A stretch of 64,000 nt of DNA from Antedon mediterranea (GCF_964355755.1 NC_092675.1:29722912-29786911); one strand, 5' to 3'; positions 25,642-38,900 are shown, counted from the first letter of the stretch. The notes: generated by a model from the sequence alone, not told the origin. Numbers and translations: made by a program.

Positions 25642-26702
25642 CTAAGATTCTTGCATGCTCAATTGTGGGTAGACTCTGTAGGCAGCATATCTCCCTGCAT
25701 ATATCACATAACCCCAGGCCAGCATTACTATGGCAGCAAGTACCTGAAACATTGAACAAATTAAAAAAAATTGAGAGAAGACGTACAACACAACAAGCCC
25801 TTATATAAAGAAAACACAATCCACCAGTCAACTACACAATTCATATTATTAAATACGCCTTTTTCATGAAATGGAAGACATCTTCGATCGATAACATTCA
25901 ATGCTGTGCAGGGAGAGCATATCTTCAGAGGACAAGTTACTTTTTAAAAATTCTTAATTCCGTAACACTAACAGTCTTCTTGTGGACAAAATTGTTACTG
26001 TAAATGTTCTTAAAAGATTAGTAGCTTTCTTTCAGACTAAAAGTAATAGTATGGTATTGAATCCCCCTGGAAAACAATAAGGTTTATCGCAAATAGCTTC
26101 TACAATGCATGATGGGAAGGGTTTGGGAGCAAACGTCACGACGTGTACGTACGTATATACGTACGCGTCGTGACGTTTGCTCCCAAATCCTTCCCACCAT
26201 GCGTCGCGCACGCTATTTGCGTTATTGAAAAATTGTTTTGTGAAAAACCCGTATTAAAGACCTATGCAGGCTAGTAGGCTAGGTAGAACAGCACCCGAAT
26301 ATGTAGTACTAACTAGGCCAGCCTTACCTGGCCTGCTATGATGTGTGCGCCAAACATACACCGCCTCACTCAGGTCAGTAGTATAGGAGGCCGGCCTAGA
26401 GCCCACTGCTGGTGTAGACTGTAGGCAAGGTGGATTAAGCCTAGCTAGGCTACCTTAGCCTCTACTTCTAGGCCTAGACTCTAGGCTAGAGGCTCTAGCT
26501 AGCTAGGCTACGCTAGGCCTAGAGTAGTACTAGTAGTAGGCATAGATAGGTAGGTAGGCCTAGCCCTAGGCCTAGCCTAGCCTAGGCTAGATAGAGTAAG
26601 GAAGTATGTAATAAAAATACTGTATTAGGAAGTCTACACAATTGAAATGCAATTTACCAAAGAAATGAGCCGATCAACTGTTTGTTTGCTAGTTATTCTC
26701 AT
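25642..26702 (-). CDS. SMIM27: Small integral membrane protein 27
   Basis: Two exons, 26,658-26,702 and 25,642-25,743, encode 48 residues: MRITSKQTVDRLISL, then VLAAIVMLAWGYVIYAG, then a short basic/aromatic tail ending QLSMQES. Donor is GTAAATT and acceptor TGTTTCAG, joined in phase 0. One transmembrane helix is predicted. The pattern (basic N-terminus with T-x-D, LxAIVxxxWGxxIYA, then YP) matches vertebrate SMIM27, formerly TOPORS-AS1, as I remember it. The gene is head-to-head with TOPORS, as in human. Function is not established; it is easily missed because of its size. Confidence 0.85.
26091..26220. repeat. 130-bp near-perfect palindrome
   Basis: GCAAATAGC at the left and GCTATTTGC at the right enclose inverted arms including GGGAGCAAACGTCACGACG and its complement, with a short TACGTATATACGTA centre. 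It lies in the SMIM27 intron. It could be a small foldback transposon or a hairpin-forming element. Confidence 0.85.
26380..26600. repeat. TAGGCCTA-rich low-complexity patch
   Basis: CTAGGCTA, TAGGCCTA and related words dominate. Similar patches occur near 55,690-55,850 and 60,310-60,350, close to gene starts. Confidence 0.7.
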
Positions 26703-26719
26703 GGTAATAATTTGGTTGT

Positions 26720-26940
26720 AAGGAATAAGAAAAACTCATCTTTACAAACGTAAACATGAACAACCAACCGTCGTTAGGCTAGCAGCTAGCTAGGCCGGCT
26801 GCATTGATTTTTTTGCGATCTTTGATTCGACGTTGAGGGCGATGTTTCGTATTTATTCTGGAACAAAACGGAAAGTACGATCGACTAGCCTACAACAAGA
26901 AGTGATTTTGATTTGTAGACACCCACAAAATAAGGTAATT
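26720..26940. promoter_or_regulatory. Candidate bidirectional SMIM27/TOPORS promoter
   Basis: SMIM27 starts translation at 26,702 on the minus strand. A candidate TOPORS 5' UTR exon ends at a GGTAATTT donor near 26,935, and another at CAAGTAAGTATC near 27,270. The stretch is relatively CpG-rich. Transcription starts cannot be placed without RNA data. Confidence 0.5.
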
Positions 26941-28173
26941 TTGTGACAATTCTACTTCTTTCTAAAAAATAAATTGAATTATTATTATACTGATAATTAT
27001 ATAGTTTGTGTTAAGTACATAGATTTACAGATTCTGATATATTTTTAATTTTATAGTCGAGAAACATTGGTCTAAATTTTCGGATGCACTGTGCCTGTGT
27101 GTCCTGAGCCAGCGTCAAACACAGCAGTAACTGCTGGTTATTATCGACGAGAGCGGATGAGGTTTGATTTGACCCATCATGAGAAGCAGTCAGTAGGGGG
27201 ATTGTTTAGCCTAGAAAACGTTCGCTATATAATTATTCGTATTAATCCTTTCACAGTATAGTCACACTGTCAAGTAAGTATCTTTTGCAGAAAATGTTCA
27301 GCCTATTTTAATAATAATTCATAATTGTTATTTTATAACTTAAATTACAAATTTTAGTTTTACAAGCGAAGTGTAGTGACATCATAATTCACACTACAGC
27401 CTAGGGCCTAGGCCTATGTATGTGCGTGTTAATACAATATTAATAATATGATTTAACATACAGATCCTAACGAAATTAAGTAAAATTGTTGAAGATAAGA
27501 AACAAGAACAAGTCAGGCCGACTACAGGCTCCTAGAGCTGATACGTAAAGAAATCGACTGTCATTTGTATTGTACCAAATTCCATGCAAATTTTAGATCA
27601 TAATAAATAGCGCACATGCAATATATATATATATTTTAAAAAGTTTTTACAGTTTTTAAATGGGAATATAATTTTAAACCTAAATATAACATAATAATTT
27701 TAAGTGGGATTGATGTACAATTAATGTTTTTAATTGTAATTTTTATCTATGTATGATGTACTCTTGTGAATGTTTTGTTTATTTTACCATAATTATTTTC
27801 TGTCGAGGAAAACAATTTTTCCATGTACGCATTTTTATATATAGAACAAAAAAGATTTGATTTGATAAATGATTTCAGTGTGAACGCTACTCATTGTGAA
27901 TCATCTAACAATTGTGTCCAGTGCAAGGTGAAATCTAAAATAACAAAAGGTTGTGTGTGCGAAACTGATGTATAGTACAGTGTAACAATAGAATTGCATA
28001 ATACTAATTATTTTCAAAGTATGTTGGACTTTTGTTAGACTTTCCACAGGTCTTCAGTTAGGTTTTTTTTTATGTTATTGTTAAATATTAATATTTTCTG
28101 CTCAAGTATTATATGTTGTATGAAACGCCATGTATTGCATTGTATTGTTTCCTTTCTTTCAGACGATAATAAA

Positions 28174-30837
28174 ATGGCATCAAAAGAAGTTGTGATACCA
28201 CCTGAACAGACCACAACACCACCTGTATTGACGAAGGACAAGACAGAAGAAAATGTGCCACGCCCAGAACGAAGTTCTTCACCCGATGAAAACTGTTCAA
28301 TTTGTTTAAACCAATTTGAAAATCAGTCATTTACCGATCAATGTTTTCACAAATTCTGTTTTGTGTGTATTTTAGAGTGGTCAAAGGTCAAGGCGGTTTG
28401 CCCATTATGCAAGACCGCTTTCAAATCAATTATTCACAATATTGTTTCTAACGAGATTTACGATCAGTATCATCTTCAGCCAAATGCCCCAGCTACAGAG
28501 GAACATGAACAAGAGGTACGGAGATTCAGATATAGGACCACAGTGACTGATGACCACAGATATGCATGGGAGCGTCAACGAAACCATACATTTCTGCAGT
28601 TACCGCATGAAAATAGTAGATTTTACATGACTCATCATGAAGATCGGAGACGATTGCGTATTCAAAACCTGAGACGTTCCCTCGAGCAGAGTATTCGAAA
28701 TAACATGCGTTTGCAAAATCAGCGCAATGCTGCATATAATTTTCGTCGATATATCTACGGAGTTGGATCATATGTGAAGCAAACACGATTTAATCGGTTT
28801 TCAGGATATCGTGATATTTCACTTGGTTACTTCCAACGTAATCCTGCAGCGGCTTACCGGTTTGTGCCATGGTTACAGAGAGACTTGGGTGTGATATTTA
28901 ATGGAGATCAGAACCATGTACTTTTTGTTACAGAGTTGATCTTATCACTTATTCAACGTATAGATATCCAAACATATGAGTTCAGAAACAGTCTTGAAGG
29001 ATTTTTGCTCAGTAAAACTGATCATTTTGTTCATGAGTTCATCAATTTTGCACGTTCCCCGTATGATGTCACAACTTACGACCAGATGGCGCAATATAAT
29101 ACATCAAGACCTAGCGAACCCCCACCGGTGGATATTAACGAACCGTTGCTTGTCATCTCCAGTGATTCTGACACAGATGTCATTCTAGATTTGAGTTCCC
29201 ATTCAAGAGAAGAGGTTCTTCCCACTGCCTTCCCTCTGTTAGAATCTGACATTAATGTCATTCCTGGAACATCTGGATCCAGTAGCAATACACAGAATCA
29301 GATGGTGAAGCAGGAGAAAAAGGACACTACAGAAATAAATTTAACCAATGAATTATCTGATGTTGAGATCATTGGCTACTTACCACCTTATCGTGAACGA
29401 ACTCCAGTAGTGGTCACACTATCCTCTGACACAGAAGAGGATGAACAACCCACATGTAGGAAATGTGGCCAGCCTAAACACACTTCAAAGTGTAAGAAAA
29501 TTAAAAGAAAACCAAAAAATCCACATTGCATGTATTCAGCTTATCAATCTAGTTCTGCTGAAGATTTTAGTAGATCAAGTCAGTCAAGGAGTAGAAGTCG
29601 GTCAAGACCAAAGTCTGATAGAGTCAGCTCATCAAGAGATAAAAGTGTCACAAAAAAATTAATATCAACCTCGGCATCTTCATCATCTTCTGGCAATTAT
29701 TCGTCGGATACCGAAGATTATTCTAAAGATAAATATAACAAATCAAAATCTCGATCTCCATTTGAAAAATATGATAGTTCCGCTACGAAACATTGCAAAT
29801 CTTCCAACACTAGGTCTTACAAAAAACAACGTAGATCACGAAGTAGATCTGCAGGATTCGGATCACGTAGTAGGTCCCGTAGTAGATCACGCAGTATCTC
29901 TCACATTCGACAAATGTCACCATTCTACAAGACATCTAGAGATCGCTTCAGATCACGTAGCAGGTCAGGAAGTAGATCTCAAAGGACTCGCAGGTCTCGG
30001 ACTAGAAGCAGGAGTCGTGATAAAGAAGCTACCAGTAGATCCCACACCAGAAGTCACGAAAGAGACAATAGGCACAGGTCTTCTACAAAATTTGTAACAA
30101 AATTGTATTGGTCAGATGAATGTGACCAAAGTGCTGTGAATTATAGACAAGGTGATAATAATAAACATATTAGCAACAGAGAAAGTATAAAACGACACAG
30201 GTCATCGGAAAGAAGAAGCTCGTCGAGAAGCAGAAGTTACAGGTCGTCGTCGTCTTCCAAGAGTAAAGCATTATTTAAAAGAAAATACTTTCAAAAGGAA
30301 AGGTCAAAGGAAAGGTCAGTTGGAAAAATAGATTCTTCAAAAAGGCATAAACAGAGATCGAAAGAAAAACAAGAGGCAAGAAGAAAAAGAAGAGAGAAGA
30401 GGCAATTAGAAAAGAAGAAAAAAGCAGCTGGTGTTTCTAAAGATTTAATTGTTATTGATCTGACAGAATCTGCGGATGAAAAAGCAAGGAATAGAGAAGG
30501 TCAAGAAATGATAGATGACAGTTTATTATTTGAGGAAGAAGTTGGAACAGTGAACCAAGTTGAACATAATCTATCTTTTGGCCAAACCTCGGACGTTGGA
30601 CCAATGAGAGCAATGCTACTAGAAGATGTCACTCAGACGATTCCTCCATTGAATGTTGTAGATCCTTCGCTCGATGCTGTTGATGAAATATTTGGAAGGT
30701 CAGGCAACCAATCTTTAGAACCAATTCAAAAAACTGCTTTTGATTTGATGATAGAAGCAGAGAGAATGCGCCTTCAGGAGATGTTTGAGCAAAATCCTGA
30801 TTTAAGACGAGACGCCATGAAAGCTTACAATAAATAA
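28174..30837 (+). CDS. TOPORS: E3 ubiquitin/SUMO ligase TOPORS
   Basis: Intronless coding region of 887 residues. The start is MASKEVVIPP at 28,174, just after an acceptor (TTTCTTTCAG at 28,153-28,162); the longer upstream reading frame is intron. A C3HC4 RING lies at residues 41-79 (C41, C44, C57, H59, C62, C65, C76, C79) with HKFCFVC and EWSK as in vertebrate Topors. The C-terminal half is Arg/Ser-rich (SRSRSRSR runs, about 470-700). SUMO-interaction-like motifs occur at about 325 (LLVISSDSD), 405 (VVVTLSSDTEED) and 757 (LIVIDLTE). Vertebrate TOPORS is a nuclear ligase that also localises to the ciliary base. CRKCGQPKHTSKC near residue 428 resembles a zinc knuckle. An AATAAA overlaps the stop codon and another lies near 31,057. 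Confidence 0.95.
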   Translation: MASKEVVIPPEQTTTPPVLTKDKTEENVPRPERSSSPDENCSICLNQFENQSFTDQCFHKFCFVCILEWSKVKAVCPLCKTAFKSIIHNIVSNEIYDQYHLQPNAPATEEHEQEVRRFRYRTTVTDDHRYAWERQRNHTFLQLPHENSRFYMTHHEDRRRLRIQNLRRSLEQSIRNNMRLQNQRNAAYNFRRYIYGVGSYVKQTRFNRFSGYRDISLGYFQRNPAAAYRFVPWLQRDLGVIFNGDQNHVLFVTELILSLIQRIDIQTYEFRNSLEGFLLSKTDHFVHEFINFARSPYDVTTYDQMAQYNTSRPSEPPPVDINEPLLVISSDSDTDVILDLSSHSREEVLPTAFPLLESDINVIPGTSGSSSNTQNQMVKQEKKDTTEINLTNELSDVEIIGYLPPYRERTPVVVTLSSDTEEDEQPTCRKCGQPKHTSKCKKIKRKPKNPHCMYSAYQSSSAEDFSRSSQSRSRSRSRPKSDRVSSSRDKSVTKKLISTSASSSSSGNYSSDTEDYSKDKYNKSKSRSPFEKYDSSATKHCKSSNTRSYKKQRRSRSRSAGFGSRSRSRSRSRSISHIRQMSPFYKTSRDRFRSRSRSGSRSQRTRRSRTRSRSRDKEATSRSHTRSHERDNRHRSSTKFVTKLYWSDECDQSAVNYRQGDNNKHISNRESIKRHRSSERRSSSRSRSYRSSSSSKSKALFKRKYFQKERSKERSVGKIDSSKRHKQRSKEKQEARRKRREKRQLEKKKKAAGVSKDLIVIDLTESADEKARNREGQEMIDDSLLFEEEVGTVNQVEHNLSFGQTSDVGPMRAMLLEDVTQTIPPLNVVDPSLDAVDEIFGRSGNQSLEPIQKTAFDLMIEAERMRLQEMFEQNPDLRRDAMKAYNK

Positions 30838-31109
30838 AAATCCTCCAACTTGGTTTACTGTTATTTCCAGTATTGTGATTTGGACACATGTTTAAATTAT
30901 TATTTTTTTAAACTTTACTTTGCTATTTATATTTTGATGGTTACTTTATATGTTCAATGTTAATTTGTATGCTAAAAATTAGTTAAAATTGCTATAAAAA
31001 TAGAAACATGTTATTAAAATTAGATATCGTACCATAAAATTATAAAACATACATGAATAAAAAACCTTAAAACATTCACTTATTAAATATCTAAAAAAGA
31101 GCTAGTGGT

Positions 31110-31410
31110 GCCTATTAATTATATCCACCATGGTGGGAACTGGAGACGACCTAAGTCTGCTGGTTTTACAATGAGGTACTAGAAAGCGGTTGAATCTGAG
31201 AGACCGAGCTGACTAATGAAGAGGGGGAAGTATTTCTCTAAACAGCTCGGATTTTAATAAGCCTTCCCCGAAAGACAACACCAGTTTGTTTCTTCTCTCA
31301 ACAAGAGTAGGTAAACCAGTAACAGACAATGCATGATCATAGCACAAATAGTTGTTACCTAGCATGATTCGCAATGCTCTCTTTTGTACCTTTTCAATAG
31401 ACTTGGACAT
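31110..31410 (-). mobile_element. Non-LTR retrotransposon fragment, end of reverse-transcriptase ORF
   Basis: The minus strand reads SIEKVQKRALRIMLGNN, TGLPTLVERRNKL and, after an in-frame TAG, a tail with CKTSRLRSSPVPTMVDIIN. This is the characteristic C-terminal end of LINE reverse-transcriptase proteins. The stop and lack of upstream domains show a dead 3' fragment. Confidence 0.8.
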
Positions 31411-31732
31411 ATCCTTATATAATATTTATATGTTTACTGAAATTCTCTCCCTCGGTATTACCTGTACTAATACCAGGGCTTGCTAATACACACACCAACA
31501 TTTTTGTTTTCACAAACCATTATGTGTGAGAGGCAGGGCTGGGGAAAGAAAGTGATATTAATGTACATTTGTACATTGTTTCTGTTTAAATGAAATTTAC
31601 AAATTAAATGTCGTGTTCACAAAACTACCATGTGATTATTATTTTGTGCTGTAGTAAGCATAGGCATGCTATTTCTCCCCATTACATGTTTACAAAACAA
31701 CAACAACTTGGCTCCTGCTATACTCTTAGTTC

Positions 31733-31851
31733 TGTTTAGTTTGACAAAAAAGTGATGTGCCCAAATATGGTAGTGATATGACATCATCATGTTCATATAT
31801 GGGCACATCACATTTGTTGTCACTAAAGTTTGATAGTGTAGACAGAGCTTA
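31733..31851. mobile_element. Family A MITE, left end incomplete
   Basis: The right inverted repeat (GATAGTGTAGACAGAGCTT) and core are intact. The left repeat is shortened. Confidence 0.7.
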
Positions 31852-32976
31852 AGCAGCATTTAAATTGTGATCTCAGGGATTTTGTTTTCATTTCATTATT
31901 TTAACATTGCTTGATAAGTTTAAACAACATTTTAACCAAAAGTATGTATTACAATTATTTTCCTTGTTAATTGTATTCAATATATTTGACTACATACAAT
32001 AAATGAAATAATGTAGCAAAATAGTACTTATTTTAAGTTACAGTATTTTTATTTCTATAAATATTTCTTGTTAATATAATGATATAATTGTATAGTCTTA
32101 ATAAAGTTGACCTTGCTATGTTTTAAATATTTAAACAATTGCTGCATTGGGTTCAACTTAATTGAAGTACAGTTGTAATACAATAATAGTTTTTGTTTTT
32201 ATTTCGAATCTATATAAATACAATAAGCAAAATATATACAGGAATACACAATTAATTCTTAACACAGATTGGGTCCTAGAGCTAACTGTGTTATATGAGG
32301 GAATAGTGAAATTATAATATCACTCTTTCCTGGTTATAACATCTCAGATAACATATACTGTATAAAATGTAAATTCTTGGACTTTTTTTCTTTTTCAGTT
32401 ATAATTTTATTCCATGTTCCTAGCACGTTTGGTGGTTAATACACACTACATATGAGTTTATATTATTTATTAAAAATGTTTGTTTGATTATGAATGTACA
32501 TAATTGAATTAGAATAATAACTGTAGCTTGTTTTTGATAATATCAAAGCGGATGAAAGTAGTAAACATATTAAAGTCATCTATGCATATATTATTTTCAG
32601 TGTTTTATTTTCACCATGGATTTTCGCCAAAATATCTCAAAACAATCTCTGGAGTTCCTACTATATAGTACTAGACACGCATTGACGCAATTTTATGACG
32701 TGATGAAAAAAATATGTAAATATATTTATACTGTATAGAGATTAATCACACTACATGGAAGCAAAAATCAACTCTGACTATAAACTGTACTACATTCATT
32801 TTAATAAAGTTCAATATGTTTTGTATGCAACAACAAGGCTTATTTCTATTTAGGCACAGTGTTATTTTAATTAGTGATACATTTTATTTTTATGCTGTAG
32901 TGTTGTCATTTGATAACAAGACGAGTTCCTTTGCATTCTCTCCAGTAAATATACCGTGATAAATTAGTTTTGAAGT

Positions 32977-35900
32977 TCATCGTTTTAATCTGAGAAGAAA
33001 TGCGTGTCTACATTCCTTGCTTTCTTCCGGATAATACTTGTCATAAAAGTCTACGATGAATTCTTCAGGTTTGAATCCAAACCTCTGATATAAAAGCATC
33101 GCTGAATTGGTCGCAGACACATGTAGAGTTACGTCTTTACCCATGCAAGTCTAGCAAAAAACAGAAAGTAAACATATAAATTTAGTTTAACAGCAGCATG
33201 TGATCCATTGTGGGGCACTGAATTGTCTTACAGTTGTCACAGAAACCATACATTCCAACAGCCCACTTTAGCTAGGAGACTCCTGTATTTTAGACTCGTC
33301 TCCAAGCCTAACATTGTTTTCCACATTTTCTCCTGGAATACACAGATAACTAAATGGTGATGTATATGTGTGGTTTTCTGCATTGATAACAAAAAGGCAA
33401 ACACACAAGCAAAATTACAATATTTAAGCCATTGTATGTCCATCTACATCCATCATTTTTTTCTAAACGGAAAGGGGATCCCTCACATAGCCATAACGCG
33501 ATACCGCTTGTGACCTCCAGTTTTTTTAAACTTTAGATATATTGTATGACAACCCTACAAATAATAGAGTTCACCAATATTAAATAATACTAGTGTTTGT
33601 ACCTGTATAAGATGATAAACCATAAATGTAGCAATACCAGCACCTCTCCATTCAGGATGAACAAATAAAAATGATATATACGCCACATTATACTTAACAT
33701 CTGGTACCATGAACCCAAAACCGATCACAACCTTTTTATAAAGCGCCACCACGCTGAAGTCCGAATACTGTAAACATTCAGATACTGTCAAAGAATTTAG
33801 AAATAGTCCGTCAATTAATAATGTACTCCTCAGATACTAAATCTACGAATCATGTAAAGCTCTGCCTACACTATCAAACTAGTTTGACAAAAAAAAGTGT
33901 GGTGTGCCCAAATATGGTAGTGATATACCCAAATATAGTAGTGATATGACATTGTGTCCATAAATAGGTACATCACATTTCATATGTGCAAAAAATGTGA
34001 TGCCCATATATAGACACGATGAGGTCATATCACTATCATATTTGGGCACATCACATTAGTTTGATTGTTTGACAGAGTTAACAAATTAACAAACAAACCA
34101 GATTTATGAAACTTACAATCCACTCCTGGCCAGAAGAACTCTCTACATAGAGCATTCACAGAAGGAATGTGCTGTGGCCTTACATAGCAGTAGTCTATTG
34201 GTCCTAGAGGCTCGGGTATAAATGATGGATCCATCTTTGCCTTGTGAGACATCAATTCTTCTAATAAACGCAATTTCATTGGCCGGCTTTCAAAATCTCT
34301 TCTAATAAATGGTTTTAATACCCTGAAAGGATAGTAGTATCTTAACTCAAATAACTAATTGCTAAGCAATAGCACAAGTATTTAGATTGTTACTAGTAAC
34401 AATCCTACTGGGTACAATGATAAAAATAGTAAAATATATTTCTGTCCAAGACTAAAGCAATATTATTTTTTTTTAATAACAGTTTCCATGTACTAAAATC
34501 CAGGGAGCAGTTGACCAATGACATAAGGAGGGGAAGGGGGTGGTGGTGTTAGGAGGAGGCAGGGGCATTGGGGCTTGCTTCCTCACTTGGATCAAGGCAA
34601 TCTAACAATCCAGGATGCTGAGATCAAAGGGTTTATCTGTGGCTGCGACACGATCAGTTTGATGCCCTTCAACAGACTGTGACACATCACACTGCTGAGA
34701 ATATGTACATAGTACAGTACTGTCGGTATTTGTTGCAGCCAGACATAAGATCAAAGGAGTGTTACGAGTTCCTATCTTGGTAAGGCAACCTCAGTGTCCT
34801 GTTCGATTGCCTTGCTTGAATCTTGTTTTGGCAGGTTATAAGTCTCTGATGCGTAGGTTATTATTATTATCACAAAACTAATTATATCTCTATCTATTAT
34901 ATTATGCAAGTCCTACCTAGATGTATAAGGACTACAAATATTTTGTAATGACATCTCATCCTGACAACCAACAAGACGAGTGCGAAATGTAGGGTTCCTC
35001 ATCTTGTAATTCTTGACTGATGCTTGAGGTATCTATTCAATTGAAATTCAATTATATTGATTGCCACAAAAATACAGTATTATAATGTTATACAGTATAA
35101 ATCTTTTTTTTTTAAATTTATTTATTTTTTATTTATTCAATTTCTGCCATATACATAACAAAGAAGACAAAACAATTATAAAAGGAGGCACGGAAAGACC
35201 AAACAGGTGCTAAACACCTATGCTAGTTGGTCAACCCAGAACAGAGAAAAATAAATAAATTACGTTCTACAATAAAAGCATCGACAAGAAAGCGACCAAC
35301 TACACACATTTTCGATATCAAAATTATTTAAAAAATAAATATTGAGATAATTTTAAAGATAGCGCAGTAAAATTCTAAATAACTTTATAAATAGGTCTTA
35401 CCTGAAACCTGTCAAGAATCCTGAAGTCGGACGAGTAGCGTGTGATGTGTCCAGTTTTAGCGGTCATTTTTGGACTATGAACCTCAAAACACGAAGGGTC
35501 AATGGCAGTAGTGTTGGTGATTGATTGTAAGTAAGATTGTAGAGTTGCGTCTAAATCTAGCAAAGGGAGCCCTCGTTGTCTTTTCTCTTGACGTACTAGA
35601 AGCTTTCTACGTAGTCTTCGCGCACTAAGATCCGATTCAACGGCTTCGGGACAGTTTTCTAAGAACTTTAAAAGTTGTCTTTCTTCATAAATGCTGATTG
35701 GTAGAAACCTGGAAAAAGAGAGATAAAAACACCACAGAGAAAATAAAACTTGACACCATACACACAAAATGTAACAAAAAGTTATATAATAATAATAATC
35801 TTGCAAATCTTTGACATAGATTGTCATTGTGCAAACGTAATGTAAAGTAAACACTTTAAGATGTTGAAATATTTGCACACATACATTGATGTTTACACAG

Positions 35901-38900
35901 ACTTGTTCCAAGATTTACATCGATGTAAAATGCTTCTTTAGGTTCTTTACATGGTAAAAATTTATTTATAGTGTGAATTAGTTACTTAGTTAAGATTAAC
36001 TGTAAGATAAAATTTTAATTCTTACTTTGGAACTTGAGGAGTTTTTCTCTTCTTAACTTCCGTTACAACAGGTTTTGCTTTTCTTGATACTTTAGTGATG
36101 ACCTCTGTACCTTCCCCAGACTTGCTATAGATACTACTGCCCTCATCATCATCCTCATCATCTTGATATCTCCTCCCATGGTGTAAATCAAGTATGTGTA
36201 AGGGGAAACTATGAATGGGCGTGGTCCCTCTAGAAATAGCTGCTCTAGATGTTATACTCATGTCATCTTCATCATCACCCTCCATAAAGGCAGATGGCAA
36301 ACCTTCTGAAAACAAATTACTTCAATATACAGTAACAGTATATTACATCCATTAGGACACCCCTATTCAAGGGACACCACTATTAAAGGGACATCACTAT
36401 TAAGGGGGAAACCCCTATTCAGAGGACAAACCTATTAAGGGAGAGGGACATCCATATTAATAGAAGACCACTGCCACCCCCTCTCCCACCCCTATTAAGT
36501 CGACACTTTCCTGCCAAATGAGTGAGGTTCAATATAAGCTTTATCAGTTTGGCCAACCCTAATATTCAGTAATGACTACTAATGTGAATTGAGGGGCAAA
36601 ATATACTTTGTCACTTAACATTAAATGGTGCCTATTAATGGGACACAATTACACAACCATTAATTGAAATTAGTATTTATAAAGTCATACATTAAATAAA
36701 CATTATAAGGATGGATAAATATCTGCTTGAATATCAAGGTGTCTCTTCCTTAAATACTCACCATCCAATGCCAGATCACTCTCTGTCAGAAGTCCTGACA
36801 TCACAGAGGAGTCACAGCTATTGTCACCACCCAGCAAGCTAAGAATGGGAGGCGAGTCTGGCATAGTTGGAGCGCCACCGAGTGAACTCTCGCTGCCATT
36901 AAAACTCTCTCTACTCATATCTTCAAGATCAAATTCTCCAATCATGCGTGTTCGTACCTCCTCTAGTTTAGCTTTTCGAATGTCCTTTGCTTCCTACAAG
37001 AAATCAGTGAAATAAATGAAATGGAAGTGAAAACGATTAACTAGATAAATATAGATCATGAAGGAGAACAACCCATTTGATTTGTTTAAACACAATATAG
37101 TAGTATTATATACTGTATAGTATATAAGTAGTTTTGAATCAGCTCATGTAGGCAAAAGTGCAATCCTTGAAGTTAAATTGACTCTGAATTCAATGCACTC
37201 TTTTGACCTGCTATTTCTTAGCTGTCATTATTTTTTATAATAAACAAAACTATGTATACCACCACTAATACACATTAGAACAAAAAAATATTTAAAAAAA
37301 CATAAAATTGTCGCTGACCTGAGTTCTAGATCGTTTCTCTTTCAATTCAATTGCGGATTCAAATGACGATCCCCTCTTGCGATTGCGCAACCCTTCTACC
37401 TTGATTGTGGGGTCAAAGATCATGCGGGGCTTTCTCACAGGTAGTGGTTTAGCATTTGATAGTGCTGCACAGAAAAAAATGAAAAAACAATGACATAAAT
37501 GATTTTGACATAATATAAGTTTTTCCCTGTCATTTCAATGGTTAATTTTGTATCATATGTCCTTAAGTACTAGTTCTATTGCATGGTAAAAGTTCTAACT
37601 AATTGTTCTATTTAATGGTTCTGTTAAACAAGAGCTCTTTGTAAAGATTTTTGGAATGTTGTGCAACGCAAGTCTCTTGCCTCTCAAAAATTCGAAAATC
37701 ACCATGTGCTGTCTATTTCATTATCTGTTCTACTCCAGGTCATCCATAATCCAAGTGATACCTTTTTAATTGCCTAGCTTTCTGTCTAACCTTTGACATA
37801 TTGATTAAAGATGGAAGCAGTGATTAAATTGAATAAAAGGTTAGTTTAGAACCTTATTTGTGTATGTAAATAATGAATGTTTGAATGAAATATTTTCATT
37901 TCTTGACTAATCAACTCGTCTTTGTCTCGCTAATTCTTACTGGTAGCATCAGCTTTGATGACAGGTGGCTTGTTTTCAATCAGAGCCCACCAACCAGATT
38001 CTCCAAACTCTGCAGCTCCTGAACGGAACCATTGTTTGTTACCGACAGACAGAACACCAGCTACTGTACCATGCCAGGTTTGACTTCTGGGTCTGGAAAA
38101 TATAAGTTTCTTTCTTTATAAAATTGCCATCAAACTATACAGAACACCAAGAGAGTAATAATAAATAATAAAAACAAAAAAACCTACATAAAAACCACTC
38201 ACTAAAAATAGACTTAGCAAATTCTATATTTTGGTGGTTAATTCTGATACAAAAACAAGGCTATATACATGGCTGCAGTCGTGTGCGAAAATTTAAGTTA
38301 GTGTTTACCAACCAAACGACCGACATAGTGAGCTGTAGAGTCACGACTAAAAATAGATGAGAAAAGGCTTGGTTGTAAATGACACTTCCACAAATATCAA
38401 ATTCTTACCTATTACCAAATAGCAGATTCCAATTTTTACCAATGAAATCACAGACGTCCTCCTTCCAGCGGAAGAAGCCTCGTCTACCACTTCTTTGGAG
38501 GCTTAGGTTGTATAGGGTCAGGATTACTACTTGTTGCCTATGAATGAAGTTAGGGAGAAATTCAGGTAAAGTTTTTGGTAATTGGAAGAATCCATTTTAA
38601 TATATTTGTATTTGTATATTTTGCACAATTTTTAACTGGGTTAACTTACCATGTTAGTCTCAGACGTTCAACATCTTCTTGGCCTTCTGGTGCGCAGTTA
38701 CAACACACCAACTTGAAAAAACTATCTCCCTCTAACGACGTTGGAGCTCCTGATTTTAAGCACTCTTAAAAGAGAAAATAAAATGATCTGTTATTTCTAA
38801 AAGTGGCCATTTTAATTTACATAAAAGTTTTACATAACTATACAGAAACTCTCTTTTTCTCTACTGGTGAAAAATATATGAATACAAGAAACTAATTTGC

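Noticed and set aside
28072-28173. Upstream 34-codon extension of TOPORS.
   Set aside because: A clear polypyrimidine tract and CAG acceptor lie just before MASKEVV, so the upstream part is intronic.
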